Part shown: in pieces, positions 33,989-46,861 of the stretch
Layout of the letters: each line of letters begins with the position of its first letter
Position numbering within the stretch: position 1 is the first letter of the stretch
Assembly: GCF_032854445.1 (NCBI RefSeq)
Contig: NC_088295.1
Span: 61,423,249 to 61,487,248 of the forward strand
Direction: 5' to 3'
DNA: 64,000 nucleotides
From: Liolophura sinensis
Lineage: Eukaryota; Mollusca; Polyplacophora; Chitonida; Chitonidae
Program-made: the position numbers and the translations under genes
The notes under the pieces: model-generated
What the model was told of the DNA's origin: nothing
The model's input: only the letters and a program-made list of their open reading frames with translations
The model's database searches: none

Positions 33989-36900
33989 TGACACCATGAT
34001 ACTTAATTCCTGGACGAAGCAGATGCAGCCTCACCAGATGACGTGAGTAAGCGATTCTGGGCGGAGCAACGGCATTCGAGCTTCCGGAAAATCGGCATAC
34101 ATGTGTGAGAACTCAGACAACTGGAGCTTTACAGTGCTTAACTGCTTCGGGCTCGGCATTTGCTTTTTTCGGACACCGTGTCCATCCGTCCTAAAACGTT
34201 ACATGGGTACCTTTACATAAGTGGAATTGCATTCTTGTTCTATGACCGATTGGGTCTGTATGACACATTATATCATTGGAAATGCTCCTTGTCAATGCTG
34301 GACGGCATATGTAAACGTTCACCACGTTCTACACGTTCTACTGATTCTGTAACCTAAAAGTACACCAGGTAGTATAGAGAGATATGGTTTTCTCCACCAA
34401 TCCCCCTTCTACGCAATGGATCCCTTTTGCTGTGATACGTGAAATGTGTACAGAAATGTTCGCCGGTTGTCAACAAAGAAATTAAGCAGAACTAGCTGTT
34501 ATCCCAAGGTCCAAATATTGTCCCATATGTTTTCTTGAAATATAGTCTTGATAGTAATTTAAGACATCAGTGATATAGAGACGCCTTCTAAAGTGAAAAT
34601 GTTCAGCATTGCTTATTTGTATATATTGTTTTATCTAAGTATGCAAAATACATATTTAATTTATGCTTTGAACAATTTGCCGTTTTTCAAATGCGTCCAT
34701 TGTTGTTACGCAGAGAATCTAGAGCGTATCTTACTTGTTTCTTTCCAGTTTGTAGTTTCCTGTCATGACAAAGGGAATTAAGTAACCCTGATTACACTGT
34801 TAAAAGTGAATGAAACATAAAAAATTACATGAAGTTCAGACGAAATAATGCGAAAAGTTAGTTGTAAATGTCGTCTTATGTGGTTAGTATTTTTTCGAGT
34901 TTTCTTTAAAAAGAAGAAGACATTTGAAAATAATATTTAGATGGTGAGTATTCGGAGCCATTTGCGTAATAATGTTATAAATAAGCATGCAACACATGTT
35001 CAATAAATATATTCGCCCAAGAATTTTGTCTTTTCAGCTAACAAATGCGCTCAACCTGGATTTTGATCATATTTATATTTTTAATATATTCAAAAGTATT
35101 ATCATAATTCAGATTAACTCCATGTGTTTGGATATAAACACCAATTTACATTCAAATAAATTTATCAGATATGTATCACATCCTTATTTTTTGAACATTA
35201 TTATGCATAGACTGTATATTCTAAGAGGTAGTCCCAAACACTCACCATATCAAAAAAACATTTTCAAATACCCTTTTCTCCTTAAAGAAAAAAAAAACGA
35301 TCATATTTTTAAAATAAGTTTTCACGCTCTTTCATCGGGTTTTGGCATCATTTTTTAAACGCGGTGAGTATTAAGAAGAAAGCATTTGACTAATGAATTC
35401 ACATGTGACTTAATCTCCCAATATTCAACTGAGATGATTCGTCAGGTGAGGTGAGTTCTTCCAGATTTTCAGCTCCATTGTGCAATTGAGTTGGGTGCTG
35501 TACTTATCTCCTCAGCTCGTGGTAAAACAAAAATGAAGTCTAAACTACAGATAACCCACGTCCTTAAATGTGTGTTCATTTCCAGGTTCTTCCAAACTAA
35601 TGGTACATGTATTATACCGCTAGATGGCTCTTTGTAAATAACCAAAAGTGCATATGATTAATTTGATGTCCTTATTTTATTGGAAATGGGACTGCCCCAG
35701 GTGAACCCCCGTTGGTAGTCTACCCGCGAGGAGCCGACGACGAAGTGGGGAGACCGGGTGATACCAAATATTTTAAAAATGGGTCTTGCTGCATAAGCGG
35801 GTTACCCAATAAAATCTCTCGGCACATATCTTCTTGTCATACATGTAGGCCTAAATGTAGGTTGTTTTTAGGTTACACGAGTCCATTGATTTTCCATACT
35901 GTTTTTGCAGCAGATTTGTCAATTTTAAACCATAAATTCTAAATTCCATAACTTTCGCGCGGTACCATGCCAAACCACTACATGCAGCCTACACTTTTCT
36001 CTATAACATTTTAACAAAGTCAACGTAGCATGACCACCATTTTGCCAACTCGTGTTGCTGAAAGAGAAATCATAACATTTATCACCTTCCTAACCTTCAC
36101 GGCGTCGTATCAAAAGGGAGAAGTCTTCAGTTCATTCCAAAACAGACGAAATTCTGATACTTTTGACTAGGTGCAAAATAACAGAGCAGAAATGTCTACC
36201 GTATCAACAACCCAAAGTTTTTTTGTGGGAGTGTTACCCAGCAGTGCCACAGCACTCTTCAGTTCGGAAGGAGTCTTAAGTTTATTCCAAAAACAAATAC
36301 AATTCTGATAAATTTTAACTACGTATAAAATAACAGAGCAGAAATATGCAAACAGGCCCCCAGTACTCTTCAGTTGGGAGGCACGTCTTTGGATCCAAGT
36401 GCATTACTTGCGCATGTGTAACCTACAAATAGATGTTGCGTGAGTATGTAATCTCAAGCCTAGTTTTCACACCTAATTAAGACGGACACTGAGACTGGTC
36501 ACAACAGACAATTCACTCTGGATCTCCATTGGTTAAAATATGCATTTGATCTGATTTGATCGAACTACACACCAAAGATTATCTATATGTAACGATGGCA
36601 TTTGGTATGGCTAGAATATAGTGGGTGGACTGTGCAAACGGTCAGACGAGCGTCGTGAACCAGTTATTGTCGCAAATAGTGAGCGAGAGAGGCTGAATAC
36701 AAAAACTCACTGTTTATAGCCGGTCCTGAACCTGCACGTATGTCCTAACAATTCACATGATTATGAACTTTCTGACATGTACTAATGCATAATGCATATC
36801 AAGTGTGTATATATACATATATTCTCCCGTATTTAAATATCTAATTTGTCTCCCAAATGACCTGTATAGAATAACTTTTAGAATATACAATAAAGAAGAT

Positions 36901-37813
36901 GAGATAGAGGACTTTGGTATCGGCTCCCTTAATTGACATTGAATATACACAACGCCCGTTCACTGATCAGTGAAGAAACTATAGGCTAGATCATAAAGCC
37001 CGACATCATCATAAAGTGACGTTGTACATGTCCTTTTAGGTTTGACCCACCTTTCTGTAGAGCGATAGACATAAATATACGACGAGTATAGATTGATGTA
37101 ATTTGGGAAACCCACTGCTGACTAGCAATTTTCAAGGGGAGTGATGTTACATGTATGTGCTAGACATTTTTCCTGACTTACCTCCCTTCATGATGTTTAA
37201 ATCCTATAGCTTTATGCATATGGGTGAAGGTGAGACAATATGACACACTTAACTTTCGACATCTTTAAGTGCTACTAATATTAAACAGCTTGGCCCAAAC
37301 TGCAGTTATCACTAATATTATACTCATCAAATATAAAATAATGTTCACTATATATATATTGGCTGATTTAAATTCAGGTACAAGCACGTTAAAAAAGGAA
37401 TGCGAATTTCCCATTTTGCCGCTTATATGGAGCAAATTGTTACACTGTCTGGGGCAAAATGAAAAAACACATATTCCATATTACCTCAACTACACAAGAG
37501 GACACCAAATTTCAAAATCTGAGGTAGAGTTCAAATTTATTCACTTCACAAATATGACAGGGAAATTCTTCACCTCGGAACCCATAGCTAGGAATCACTG
37601 CTTGGATGACTTCATTCGGTATGTTGGAGGAAAAGACAACAAAACAAACACGCAAACAATAGGCAAACATTCATTATAAGATAAAGAAGTGTGACGTTTA
37701 CTCTTAGCAATCAGACACAAAAATCACAAGTGAAGACGACATCATCATCACTAATTTCTGCACAAGCTTGGTGCGCCCAATTTAAGTACATTCTGCATCT
37801 TCTACCACCCTTG
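33989..37813. other. Intergenic, GTPase 3' flank
   Basis: An AATAAA at 35002-35007 could end a roughly 1-kb 3' UTR; this is tentative. An imperfect 150-bp duplication lies at 36123-36350. The open frames at 34987-35358 and 37269-37679 are in AT-rich sequence and resemble nothing I know. Confidence 0.55.
36123..36350. repeat. Imperfect direct duplication of about 75 bp, 150 bp apart
   Basis: GTCTTCAGTTCATTCCAAAA to AAAATAACAGAGCAGAAAT (36123-36194) recurs as GTCTTAAGTTTATTCCAAAA to AAAATAACAGAGCAGAAAT (36273-36344). Confidence 0.7.
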
Positions 37814-38084
37814 TCACTGATCTTTGAAGTGTTGGTCTAGTCTTCGTATGTATTCTCCGATAGGCATCCAACGGCTTATCCTTCTGCTATTTGTGGTATT
37901 TCTTGAGCCACCCTTTGCGTTCAGAAGACTGTGTGTGTGGACTGATGAAGAATACCGTAGCCTTTCTACAGCTGGTTTCCGTTTTGGTCGGGCAGTTGAT
38001 TTTGGTGGAGGAGAGAAGTTAAATGGGGAAATATTTGAAGATTTTGTGAGTGTGTTCGCGCTACTGAGATGGTACAGGAGCTGA

Positions 38085-38420
38085 GGATGGTACGTGAGCT
38101 GTGGATTGCATGGTTGCTGTACATGTTACAGCAGCAGTGGATGGTACGTGATCACTGGCTAGTAAGGGATCAGTGGATGATACGGGATCAGTGGATGGTA
38201 CAGTAGCTCTGGATGGCACAGGAGCAGCGGATAGTACAGGGTCACTGGCTGGTACTGAATCATCAGATGACATGTTGGCTGTGCATAGTGTGGGAGCTGT
38301 AAACGGCTCAGGATCAGCCGATAATACTGGATCACTGGATGCTTCAAGGTCAGTGGATGTTACAAGACTAGCGGATGGTGCGGGATCAGTGGATGGTGAC
38401 GGAGCAGTGGATGAGACGTA
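38085..38420 (-). repeat. Degenerate Ser/Asp/Pro-coding short tandem repeat
   Basis: Variants of the + strand motif GGATCAGTGGATGGTAC recur at 15-30 bp spacing. On the - strand one frame reads STDPV, SADPE and SAAPV type units. Adjacent to, and distinct from, the 51-bp array. Confidence 0.75.
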
Positions 38421-38439
38421 GATCTGTAAATGGACTATT

Positions 38440-39290
38440 GACATCAGCAAGAGGAGTGACTGGAGCAGGGAGATCTGTAAAAGGACCATTGGTATCAGCA
38501 GGAGGAGTGGCTGGAGTAGGGAGATCTGTGTACGGACCATTGGTATCAGCAGGAGGAGTGGCTGGAGCAAGGAAATCTGTGAACGGACCATTGGTATCAG
38601 CAGGAGGAGTGGCTGGAGCAGGGAAATCTGTAAACGGGCCATTGGTATCAGTAGGAGGTGCGACTGGAGCAGGGAGATCTGTGAATGGGCCATTGGTATC
38701 AGCAGGAGGTGCGACTGGAGCAGGGAGATCTGTGTACGGATCATTGGTATCAGCAGGAAGAGTCACTGGAACAGGGAAATCTATGTACGAACCATTGGTA
38801 TCAGCAGGAGGTGCGACTGGAGCAGGGAAATCTGTGAACGGGCCATTGGAATCAGTAGGAGGTGCGACTGGAGCAGGGAGAGCTGTGAACGGACCATTGG
38901 TATCAGTAGGAGGTGCGATTGGAACAGGGAGATCTGTGAATGGACCATTGGTATCAGCAGGAGGTGCGACTGGAGCAGGGAGATCTGTGTACGGATCATT
39001 GGTATCAGCAGGAAGAGTCACTGGAACAGGGAAATCTATGTACGAACCATTGGTATCAGCAGGTGCGACTGGAGCAGGGAAATCTGTGAACGGGCCATTG
39101 GTATCAGTAGGAGGTGCGACTGGAGCAGGGAGATCTGTGTACGGATCATTGGTATCAGCAGGAAGAGTCACTGGAGCAGGAAGATCTGTGAACGGACCAA
39201 TGGTATCAGTAGGAGGCGCGACTGGAGCAGGCGGATATGTGAACGGGCCATTGGTATCAGCATGAGGAGTGACTGGAGCAGGGAAATCTG
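38440..39290 (-). repeat. 51-bp coding minisatellite, 17 copies
   Basis: Units start every 51 bp (GGTATCAG-like motif at 38440, 38491 and on to 39253), with one 3-bp deletion that keeps the period a multiple of three. In the transposase frame each unit reads approximately TDLPAPVAPPADTNGPF. Because 51 is divisible by three and the unit lacks stops in several frames, long open frames appear on both strands. Confidence 0.95.
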
Positions 39291-39967
39291 TAGGCTCAGC
39301 AGCTGCAAATTCGTGTGCCGCATATATGTACCTATTTGTAGGGAAAATCCCCGTTCTGCGAAAACCATTAGCAGCCGTTAATGCAGTTGAGGCTTTCAAG
39401 AACTCCTTACTAAAAATCTCTGTCACTTAAAATATTGTTACATCTCTTTCAGGATTGTTTCTCAACCACTTTTCCAGCCCTTGATCATAAAATGTTGATA
39501 ATGGCTTCATAAAAGACATATCAAGCGGTTGCATCTTATGGGAGCAATGTGGCGGTAAACATAGCTTCTCTTGCAAGGTCGATCGCATCGATATTCTTTG
39601 TGTGTGTGGAATGCCCATCTTATATTAAAAGGACACGATTGTCTTTGGTGGCGCCAGACGTTTTCGCGAAATGTTTAAACCATTCTTTGAAAATGAAAAG
39701 TTGCAACCATTTGCTATTGTGGCCTGCAGCTATAGAACCAGGTGGTCCCCCATTCATTACTTCAGGTTTCATTCTCACCCGTGGAAAAAATGAATAATGG
39801 CGGAATAATGAGCCTGTTGCACTCATACAAATTTCCACAGTTACTATCTGGTCTATCTCGACGGAAACCACGCTGCCCACTTATCTTCCACGTTTAACTA
39901 GAATTCTAGGCCTGGTTTGGAGTGTAGTGACTCCAGTTTCATCCATCTTGTGTATGTTGTATACAGG

Positions 39968-40186
39968 TGGCTTTGTTGGGCTCGTGGTTAGAGTGGCCGA
40001 GTGATCCAGGAGCCTCTCAGCAATGCGGTGGCTGTGAGTTCTAGTTCAGCTAAGGTTGGCTTCCTCTCCAACCATACGTGGTTAGGTCTTCCAGCAATCT
40101 GCTGATGGCCGTGGGTTTCCCCAGGGCTTTGTCCGGTGTCCAACGACCATAACAGTGGCCGTTGGCCGAAATATTCTTGAGTAATG
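39968..40186 (+). mobile_element. SINE A, diverged full-length copy
   Basis: The head is diverged (GGGCTCGTGGTTAGAGTGGC). GTGAGTTCTAGTTCAGCT, GGCTTCCTCTCC, GTGGGTTTCCCC and GAAATATTCTTGAGTAATGC follow. It abuts the truncated 5' end of the transposase pseudogene. Confidence 0.8.
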
Positions 40187-41327
40187 CAATCAGATGTGCT
40201 AATAAGAAGTGTTTACCAGTCATTTCCCTATGGCTTCTCTTATTTTTGTTTGCTTATTTGATTGATATTTCGCGTCATTTATTTAAGAATAATTTTATTG
40301 TAAGACAATGTTTGAGTTCAACAGAAAAAACAAACCGACCAATGCCCTTCGAAACAGACATTCGTATATTAGTTAATATAAATGTTGCAAGTCAATAATC
40401 GCAATGTCAATTCCTAATACGACGTGTACCACATGCAAATCACCAAAGAAGTAAGAAAGTATATAAAGTACGAAATTAGTACGGAATCATGCAAAAACGA
40501 GCAGTCAACAGATTGAGGACTATGAAAAAAACAAGAACAAAAAAAAAGATAGGCATACAGGAGTATTGCATCGCATGTCCTACTTCCGCCTTTCAGTTCA
40601 AGGTGAGCAGACTTAGAGAAAGAAACACCGGTGCTCTTTGTTGACAAGAATACACTTTGCATGTACCAACACGATACTGCACTCAAGTAAACTATAGAGA
40701 TAAAAGTATAGTGTTAGAAAGCAATTATTCTGTCATTATTTTCACATGTCAAAACTTTATGAACGGATACATGTAAATCTCTGATATTGAATTTGATCGT
40801 ATTAAATAGGGCACAGTGGCTATGCAACCAACTGAACCAGTGGGTATTGTTAGGAGTATCGGAATATATATACAAACTACTGCTTGTTTTTTCTACGAAT
40901 GAAACATTGTAACTTGGAGCTCGTAAACGCCAGCATAAAACGTAGATAAATTGTTATTTTATAGAATTGAGAAATGATAGACAGAATCGGTTTTGCACCT
41001 CCACATTTGTGCCTTGTATAGAACAGAGAAAATAACTTTATATAGACGTTAGGAAAATAGATCAACAAAAATACAGAACGAATATACTATTACCTGTTGT
41101 AGATTTACACTTACTGTGCCATCGAACTGCATGTATTCAGTTTAGGTGTAACGCTACATCATGTTACTGCATATCTGGGTGTTGTCTTTAGCCAACAGTA
41201 CCAGATATCCTGTTTTTTTTTCAGCACTTATGTAACCATACAAATGACAGCATGTGAATTAACATTAAGATGAGAACTGTTTGTCTCGAGAAAAGTGCGC
41301 CGTATAGCCCAAACTGCAAGTATTTAC

Positions 41328-41560
41328 TTATGTATTTGATTGGTGTCTTACGCCGTACCAATTCTCAAAAATATTCCACTCATACTGTGGAGGACAGCGT
41401 GGAGAGTAACCGGACAGTGCCCGGGGAAACCCACGATAATCCGCAGGAGAGGAAGTCAGCATGAGCTGGACTTGAACTCACAGGGACCGCATTGTTGAGG
41501 GGCTTCTGGGTCATTTTGCCGCGCCGGCACTCAAATCACCTCTGCCACGGACGCCCTCCA
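41328..41560 (-). mobile_element. SINE A, near full length
   Basis: The + strand shows the reversed element: ATTTGATTGGTGTCTTACGC, GGGGAAACCCACGATAATCC, GAGCTGGACTTGAACTCAC (B box), and a head near GCCACGGACGCCC. Confidence 0.82.
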
Positions 41561-42469
41561 TCACGTTATTACAGTGTATATATAAGGTCACTTGATAGTA
41601 ACTTACAGAATTACACAAAACATACAGATCTATGCACGTGTAATGCTCGACTAGGGCAAACAAACAATTAACGCTTTTAACGAACTTTTTTCTATTTGAA
41701 GATAATTAACTGGCTTCAATTGTTAGAACGTCAGTTCGGTCGTCGAGCTAATTTAGCACTTGGCGAAGTGTGATAAAAATTTCAATGATAAAATTCGACC
41801 TTGTGCCTCAAATTTTAAGTATGTTTTGTATATGTACCTCAATAACTCTTTTTTTTACTTTTTTATTCTTAAAGGCATACGAAAAAAACGATGTGAACTG
41901 ATCCTAAGGCAGCCGACCTATATACAGACGTACACACACACACAGACATATATATATATGTATATATTTTTATATTTTTTTTATTTTTATATAGTCACTG
42001 AGTTTGGCTATGAATTATTAAAACAAAAGATTTACAAGCTCTTAATTGCTTCATTATGCTGGTGGTAAATTTTTAATTATTTCTGTGTCTTAGCCATTGT
42101 AAAGGAAGTTCTGAATTGAAACACACCATGTTTTTTCGTTGTTTACATAATAAAAATGACTTATTTTTTAATTACATTTTTTAAAATGACTGCGTGTACG
42201 TTTTACATGTACACCGAGAGTTTAACAAAGGGATGTAAACTTGTTCTGTTCATTATACATTTTGTACATTGCATATTTCAAACCACTAGATATGTTAGAA
42301 AAAAGCTTGTCCGTGGTAAAACTGGAGCTGTGCAGTCATGAAGGATTCATTCTTACTTCACACACGCAAAAGTATATTTTACATTTAATATCTCAAAGCA
42401 GCATTTCATTTTTAACTTTATATATAGGCTAATGTCTGCATTATAGTATGCCCATATATTTTAATGCAA

Positions 42470-42524
42470 TTATTTACTTATCTGATTGGTGTTTTACTCT
42501 GTACTCAACAATATTGCACTTTTA
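42470..42524 (-). mobile_element. SINE A tail fragment
   Basis: TTACTTATCTGATTGGTGTT and TGTACTCAACAATATTGCAC align with the family 3' end only. Confidence 0.6.
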
Positions 42525-43366
42525 GCAATTAAGCGTAAAATTTACAGTGAAATTCCTGGGAGATGGGGTTGAAATGGTCTGTTAGACAATACTGTAATAC
42601 TCATATAGATGTGGATTAGTACTTCGCGACTGAGATATTACAACCTAATATAAGCTAGGTTACTTTCATTTACAGGTTAATTTCCTTTTACAATGGCTGT
42701 ACAGTGACACTTCGAATATTCTTTTAACGGTTTGATGTGGTCATACCGCGAGCGTTAAAATATCCTAACTAAAACGCCCAAAGTTAAAATGTTTTAAACT
42801 GTTTAGACCCTTGAAGAGGCTATAGTATCCAGGGTGATGTATTTAACACTGATACTAAATTCATATGAATTCAAGACAGAGAATCATAATATCCACATTA
42901 GTATATTTATTGTATTTAAGGTACACCATGGACCACAGGCTGTCCATAAAATAATTTCTCCCCTACATCATTTTACTTGCAATGTCATCCAAATGTTATG
43001 AATATATTTTATAGGAAAGGCTAACAGTATTGAGGTATATATTAACACGGAAAGACCATACCAAACTCACATGAAAATTTCTTCTCCTTTACAAAAGAAT
43101 CTTGAATGGTATTCTTATACAAGTGCTTTGGCACATTGTTAACTTGTGCAACAAGTGCAATATGATATTGTTAAAATGAACTAGACAGATACTAGCAGCA
43201 TTTTGTAGTAGGAAACTAAACACTGCATCCAATACCCGGACATTTTGACAAATTATGGGGCACATTGCCGGAAAATTTTAACTTGAATGTTAAAACCTGA
43301 ATTCATGCGCACTGACAGAACAACGATTCATAAGTAATTTTGACCCAATAATTTCATATATATATA

Positions 43367-43458
43367 TTGTGAAATACAGGTTTTTAGTTTATATATATAT
43401 ATTAGCTACAACTATTTTCGGCAATAGGGTGGCCAAGCTAAAAACCTTTATTTCACAA
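43367..43458. repeat. Short inverted-repeat element
   Basis: TTGTGAAATACAGGTTTTTAG (43367-43387) is complementary to 43438-43458 at 20 of 21 positions. The 50-bp loop holds a TA run. It may be a minimal MITE or a hairpin. Confidence 0.7.
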
Positions 43459-43655
43459 TGACAGAACTAAAAGATGAACTATAGTGCATGGCCCATTCGA
43501 AGAGGCGTTATTAGTGATAGAACCTTAGGGTTGTCCTTGTTTTTGTGTTCTGTTTTCTTAGATTTCGATCCCGTCTCATCTATGAACTGAATACCTTGAA
43601 AATCTTGTAACTATTCATATCTACCAGAGTTTCTCCCTGAGTGGTTTTATTTTAA

Positions 43656-43895
43656 TTACTGGGAATAGAATGAAATTGAATATTGTAATTTATGTTTCGT
43701 ACTAACGTGAGATGTCAAAGAACTGCCTTTCTGAAATTCCAATTCACATTCATTCATTTGGCAATTAACTGTTTCACCTGTTTCAAGTGACTTCAAGTAA
43801 TCTATACAGTTTTTCATGGTGTGACACTTAAAGCCACAGAACAACTTTTCACAAAGCAAAGTGGCATTACTGTTCCCATACCTTTCACTGAGCAA
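43656..43895 (-). pseudogene. C2H2 zinc-finger protein remnant
   Basis: A 79-residue open frame with NCQMNECELEFQKGSSLTSH followed by VSTKH: a C2H2 finger, Cys-x4-Cys and His-x4-His. It is preceded by an FKCHTMKNCIDYLKSLETGE segment. This arrangement resembles the N-terminal fingers of zinc-finger proteins that are multicopy in fish and invertebrate genomes. There is no flanking continuation, so a relic is more likely than a whole gene. Confidence 0.45.
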
Positions 43896-44246
43896 GGTTT
43901 GAAATATAATAAAATGTGATTATAGATTATCTTTGATATGACATCTAATTAACTGGTAAAGGGAATATGCGTAGAGTCAGCACATACGTAATATTCATGT
44001 TAATATTGCGTACTCGTTACTTGTGGTAGCTTTTTCATCAATTTCATTGATACTGGAGGAGGGGGACATTGTGACTTCAGTTTGTTATCTCCCTTGTTCA
44101 GATCTACTTACAACGTTAACAGTAGACGACCGTAAATTACGGACTTTGTACGGTAGTTGACCGTATATTTACAAAACCGCTCATCAACATAAAATTTAAG
44201 TTAAAATATCGTATAATTTACAGTATTCACTAACAGTTTGCACTTA

Positions 44247-44337
44247 AACGAAGGCAGCCAGCATTATCGTGGGAGGAAATCCTTAGGTCGCTGTGATACC
44301 CTCCCAAGTATGGCCGGAGACGAAGCCATCATGAGCA
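44247..44337 (-). mobile_element. SINE A fragment
   Basis: ACGAAGGCAGCCAGCATTATC, GTGGGAGGAAATCC and TATGGCCGGAGACGAAGCCA align with the element body in - orientation. Confidence 0.7.
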
Positions 44338-44741
44338 TACTAAATTTGTAAGACAGAAAAATATTAGGCTTGTGCACCTTTTCGTATATGCTCAATGCTC
44401 CAATATAACTAACGGTAAAGAACAGGTGTACCCTGGTTAATGTATGGATGCTCATGAGCTCTGGTTGAATATCTGAAAATTTGAGTATAAAAATGATAAT
44501 TTATTTTAGGTCTTCTATCGGCGTTAAATCGGCAATGATTTTGCGCTGCCTTGTGATACACTGTGTGAACTACTAAGTGCAGAGAAATATCAGCAGGGAC
44601 AGGTCGAAAGAATGGAAGTAAACAGCCATGCTTATGTAGTTCACAACAATTTTTGCCCAAAACAAATGTGTAATGAGCAAACGATCGTGTTTACGTGTGG
44701 GCAATTTTATCAACATTATTACAGTCACAGATTTCAAATCC

Positions 44742-44858
44742 GTCCCGGCAACAAGGAGGCACATTACACCTACACGCACTCTAAGGACTCTTTTGTTGTC
44801 ATATGACTGCACAATTGTTAAGTACGACGTTAAACACAAGCACTCACTCACTCACTCA
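44742..44858 (+). mobile_element. SINE C 3' half
   Basis: CAACAAGGAGGCACATTACAC, CATATGACTGCACAATTGTT, AAGTACGACGTTAAACAC and a CACTCACTCACTCACT tail match 6030-6125. Confidence 0.82.
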
Positions 44859-46861
44859 TTTCCAACGACAGTTGATTTATTTTATTTGATATCGTTTTAA
44901 ATTTAAGCCCAGAGAGGCTGAGAAAACCTACAGTCTGATAAGCGGACTGATAAAATCTGAAATAAGAGGAAAATATAATTCAATGATGTTAATTTGTCGA
45001 CGAACATACAATAGGCGAACTTTGTGTACCGGATACTCCTGAGGATTACGCTTGTGCATCTTTCGTATATAGGCAAGGCAAACACGTTAATCGGATAGAC
45101 GACCAGGATGTAAACCTGCACATAGCCCTGGGCAGTTAGTGTTCGCCTCTATTCATTAAACTATGCTTCGATTAACCATGCACCTTCTTATTCCATCCGC
45201 CTTATGGTATCGACCATAACATTCGGCTAAGATATATATAGAGTACGCAGTATCCCACTATATCCTGTATCGTTACTTTGAGGTGGGTGCCATCCGTAAC
45301 AAAGTGCCCGGCGCCACTGTGAGTCCAGGTTTGGTGTGGATATAGACCTGTTCTTGTAACAATATTTTGCTAACTTTCAAAATCGCTCAGGTAAAATTTA
45401 TAACGTTATGAGTAGAGAATTTGTCGATTTAACTCCACACTCACTTATATTGACGATGGTTAATTTTGTAAGTGGGTGACACCCGTTTGCCTGGTCTAAA
45501 CCATCTCCCACTGAGAAGTAACTAACTATCTTTCCCACATCTGACACACGATCCATTCAGTGTGTATACATGTATGTCAAATTGGCAGTATATTTTGAGC
45601 CACCTCGTGTGTCCTACTTATTAACTTGCCATTAACATAGTATGTCCCTAGAAACCACACGCGTAACGAAAAATTTACAACGAAAAAAAAGTAGTGAAGA
45701 AATGAGCATTAAATCAAAAGAAAGAGCAAGGCCTTCGATGCAAGATTATGCCGTTAAAAAGTCTTCAGAAATTCGAAAAATGTGACATTCATTCCGTTAT
45801 CATGATTGATTCTATTCTTTGTTTTGCAAAAGGAAATGCCTTGTGCAGATGACATTCTGATTTCATAGCTGGTTTAAAATGGATTAAAGTAAACTCGTTA
45901 TCAAACTATCTTGACGTTTTTAGGTCGGTGTACAGCCGCACAGCATAATCGCTGGTTTTTGTGATTAAACCTTTGTTATTAGTCTTTTGTCTCAGAAGAC
46001 ACTTTTGCTGTTACACGTAACCTACACTTAATACCAGCTCTATATCGGCACAATTTGCACCCGAGTCTCATAGATGTTTAAAACAAGGGTGCATAAACTC
46101 ATTCAAGTTTTTAAAGAAAAAAAGAATGAATGACTATGGTTGGACTCCATATTGACAGTATGTCAGCCATATCCTGGCGAGAATGTGTTGAGATCAGGAA
46201 ACAGGTTTTTGACATGAGAATGAAAACATTCAATGTAAACATTCAAAAAATCAAAACGAAAATGAAGATTGCTTTACAGGAGAGTATTAAGAAAACAGTT
46301 AAAACTTGAAATACACATAAAATATTTAAACAATTTTTTATATATATATATATATAACATTGTGCGTTAGACAAGAATATCCAGTTGGTTCGGGTTTCGA
46401 AATATGCTCCAAAGCGTTTTTTTGTTCGCCAACCAATTACTATTGTCTGTTATACATTTTGTGTGTCATCAGTTGTCTGCAATTGTGTTATGAATTCGAC
46501 GACATTTGACAATGACCCATATACATGCATCCCAGCTATACGTATATCCTGGACCTTAAGTATATAATAAACAAGGATATGGGCGATATAAAGTTCATTG
46601 TCATTCAATTGACGCACCCATTAAAATTTAATTAGCTTTAACTTTACGTTAGTGTGACATGAAAGAGTAAACAGGGATAAACATGTCCTGAAACATGTTC
46701 CCACCCCTTCTCCATTCTTCCCACTCCAATCACACACCACGTCAGAAAAGTGCACCCTATACAGTCAGGAAAGAATGTCACACAAGTGCATCCCTTTACT
46801 TCATTGTATTCCGAACGACCTGAAGTTAGATGAAAATGTTCCTGAACAAGAATGGTGATCA

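Larger units (their letters stand above)
37814..39964 (-). pseudogene. pogo/Tigger-like (DDE_1) transposase pseudogene
   Basis: Read on the - strand from 39964 the remnant begins at KMDETGVTT, which carries the first catalytic Asp (codon 39943-39941). It continues through VEICMSATG, PRVRMKPEVMNGGPPGSI and LLI*DGHSTHTKNID (second Asp), then CLPPHCSHKMQPLDMSFMK (third Asp) and ANGFRRTGIFPTN. This order is that of DDE-superfamily endonucleases of the pogo/Tigger/jerky class. Breaks seen: a stop after KRGR, a stop before DGH, a frameshift between DLARE and CLPPH, and a stop after DVTIF. The N-terminal DNA-binding part is absent and a SINE lies at that edge. After AAEPTDFPAP the frame enters 17 Pro-rich 17-residue repeats, then a degenerate Ser/Asp/Pro-rich part in another frame. 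A Lys/Arg-rich tail (ARPKRKPAVERLRYSSS) ends at 37814. Confidence 0.85.

Noticed and set aside
34987-35358. A 123-codon + strand open frame
   Set aside because: Ile/Phe/Asn/Lys-rich composition typical of AT-rich noncoding DNA; no family resemblance.
37269-37679. A 136-codon + strand open frame
   Set aside because: It lies in AT-rich DNA with no recognisable motif. Not enough to call a gene.
38375-39265. A 296-codon open frame on the + strand with Gly/Ser/Val repeats
   Set aside because: It is the antisense reading of the 51-bp array. The array is open in several frames because its period is divisible by three and it lacks stops.
38386-39426. The 346-codon - strand frame as a standalone Pro-rich protein gene
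   Set aside because: Its first 60 residues are the C-terminal part of a pogo/Tigger-like transposase, continuous with upstream conserved pieces broken by stops, so it is part of a pseudogene.
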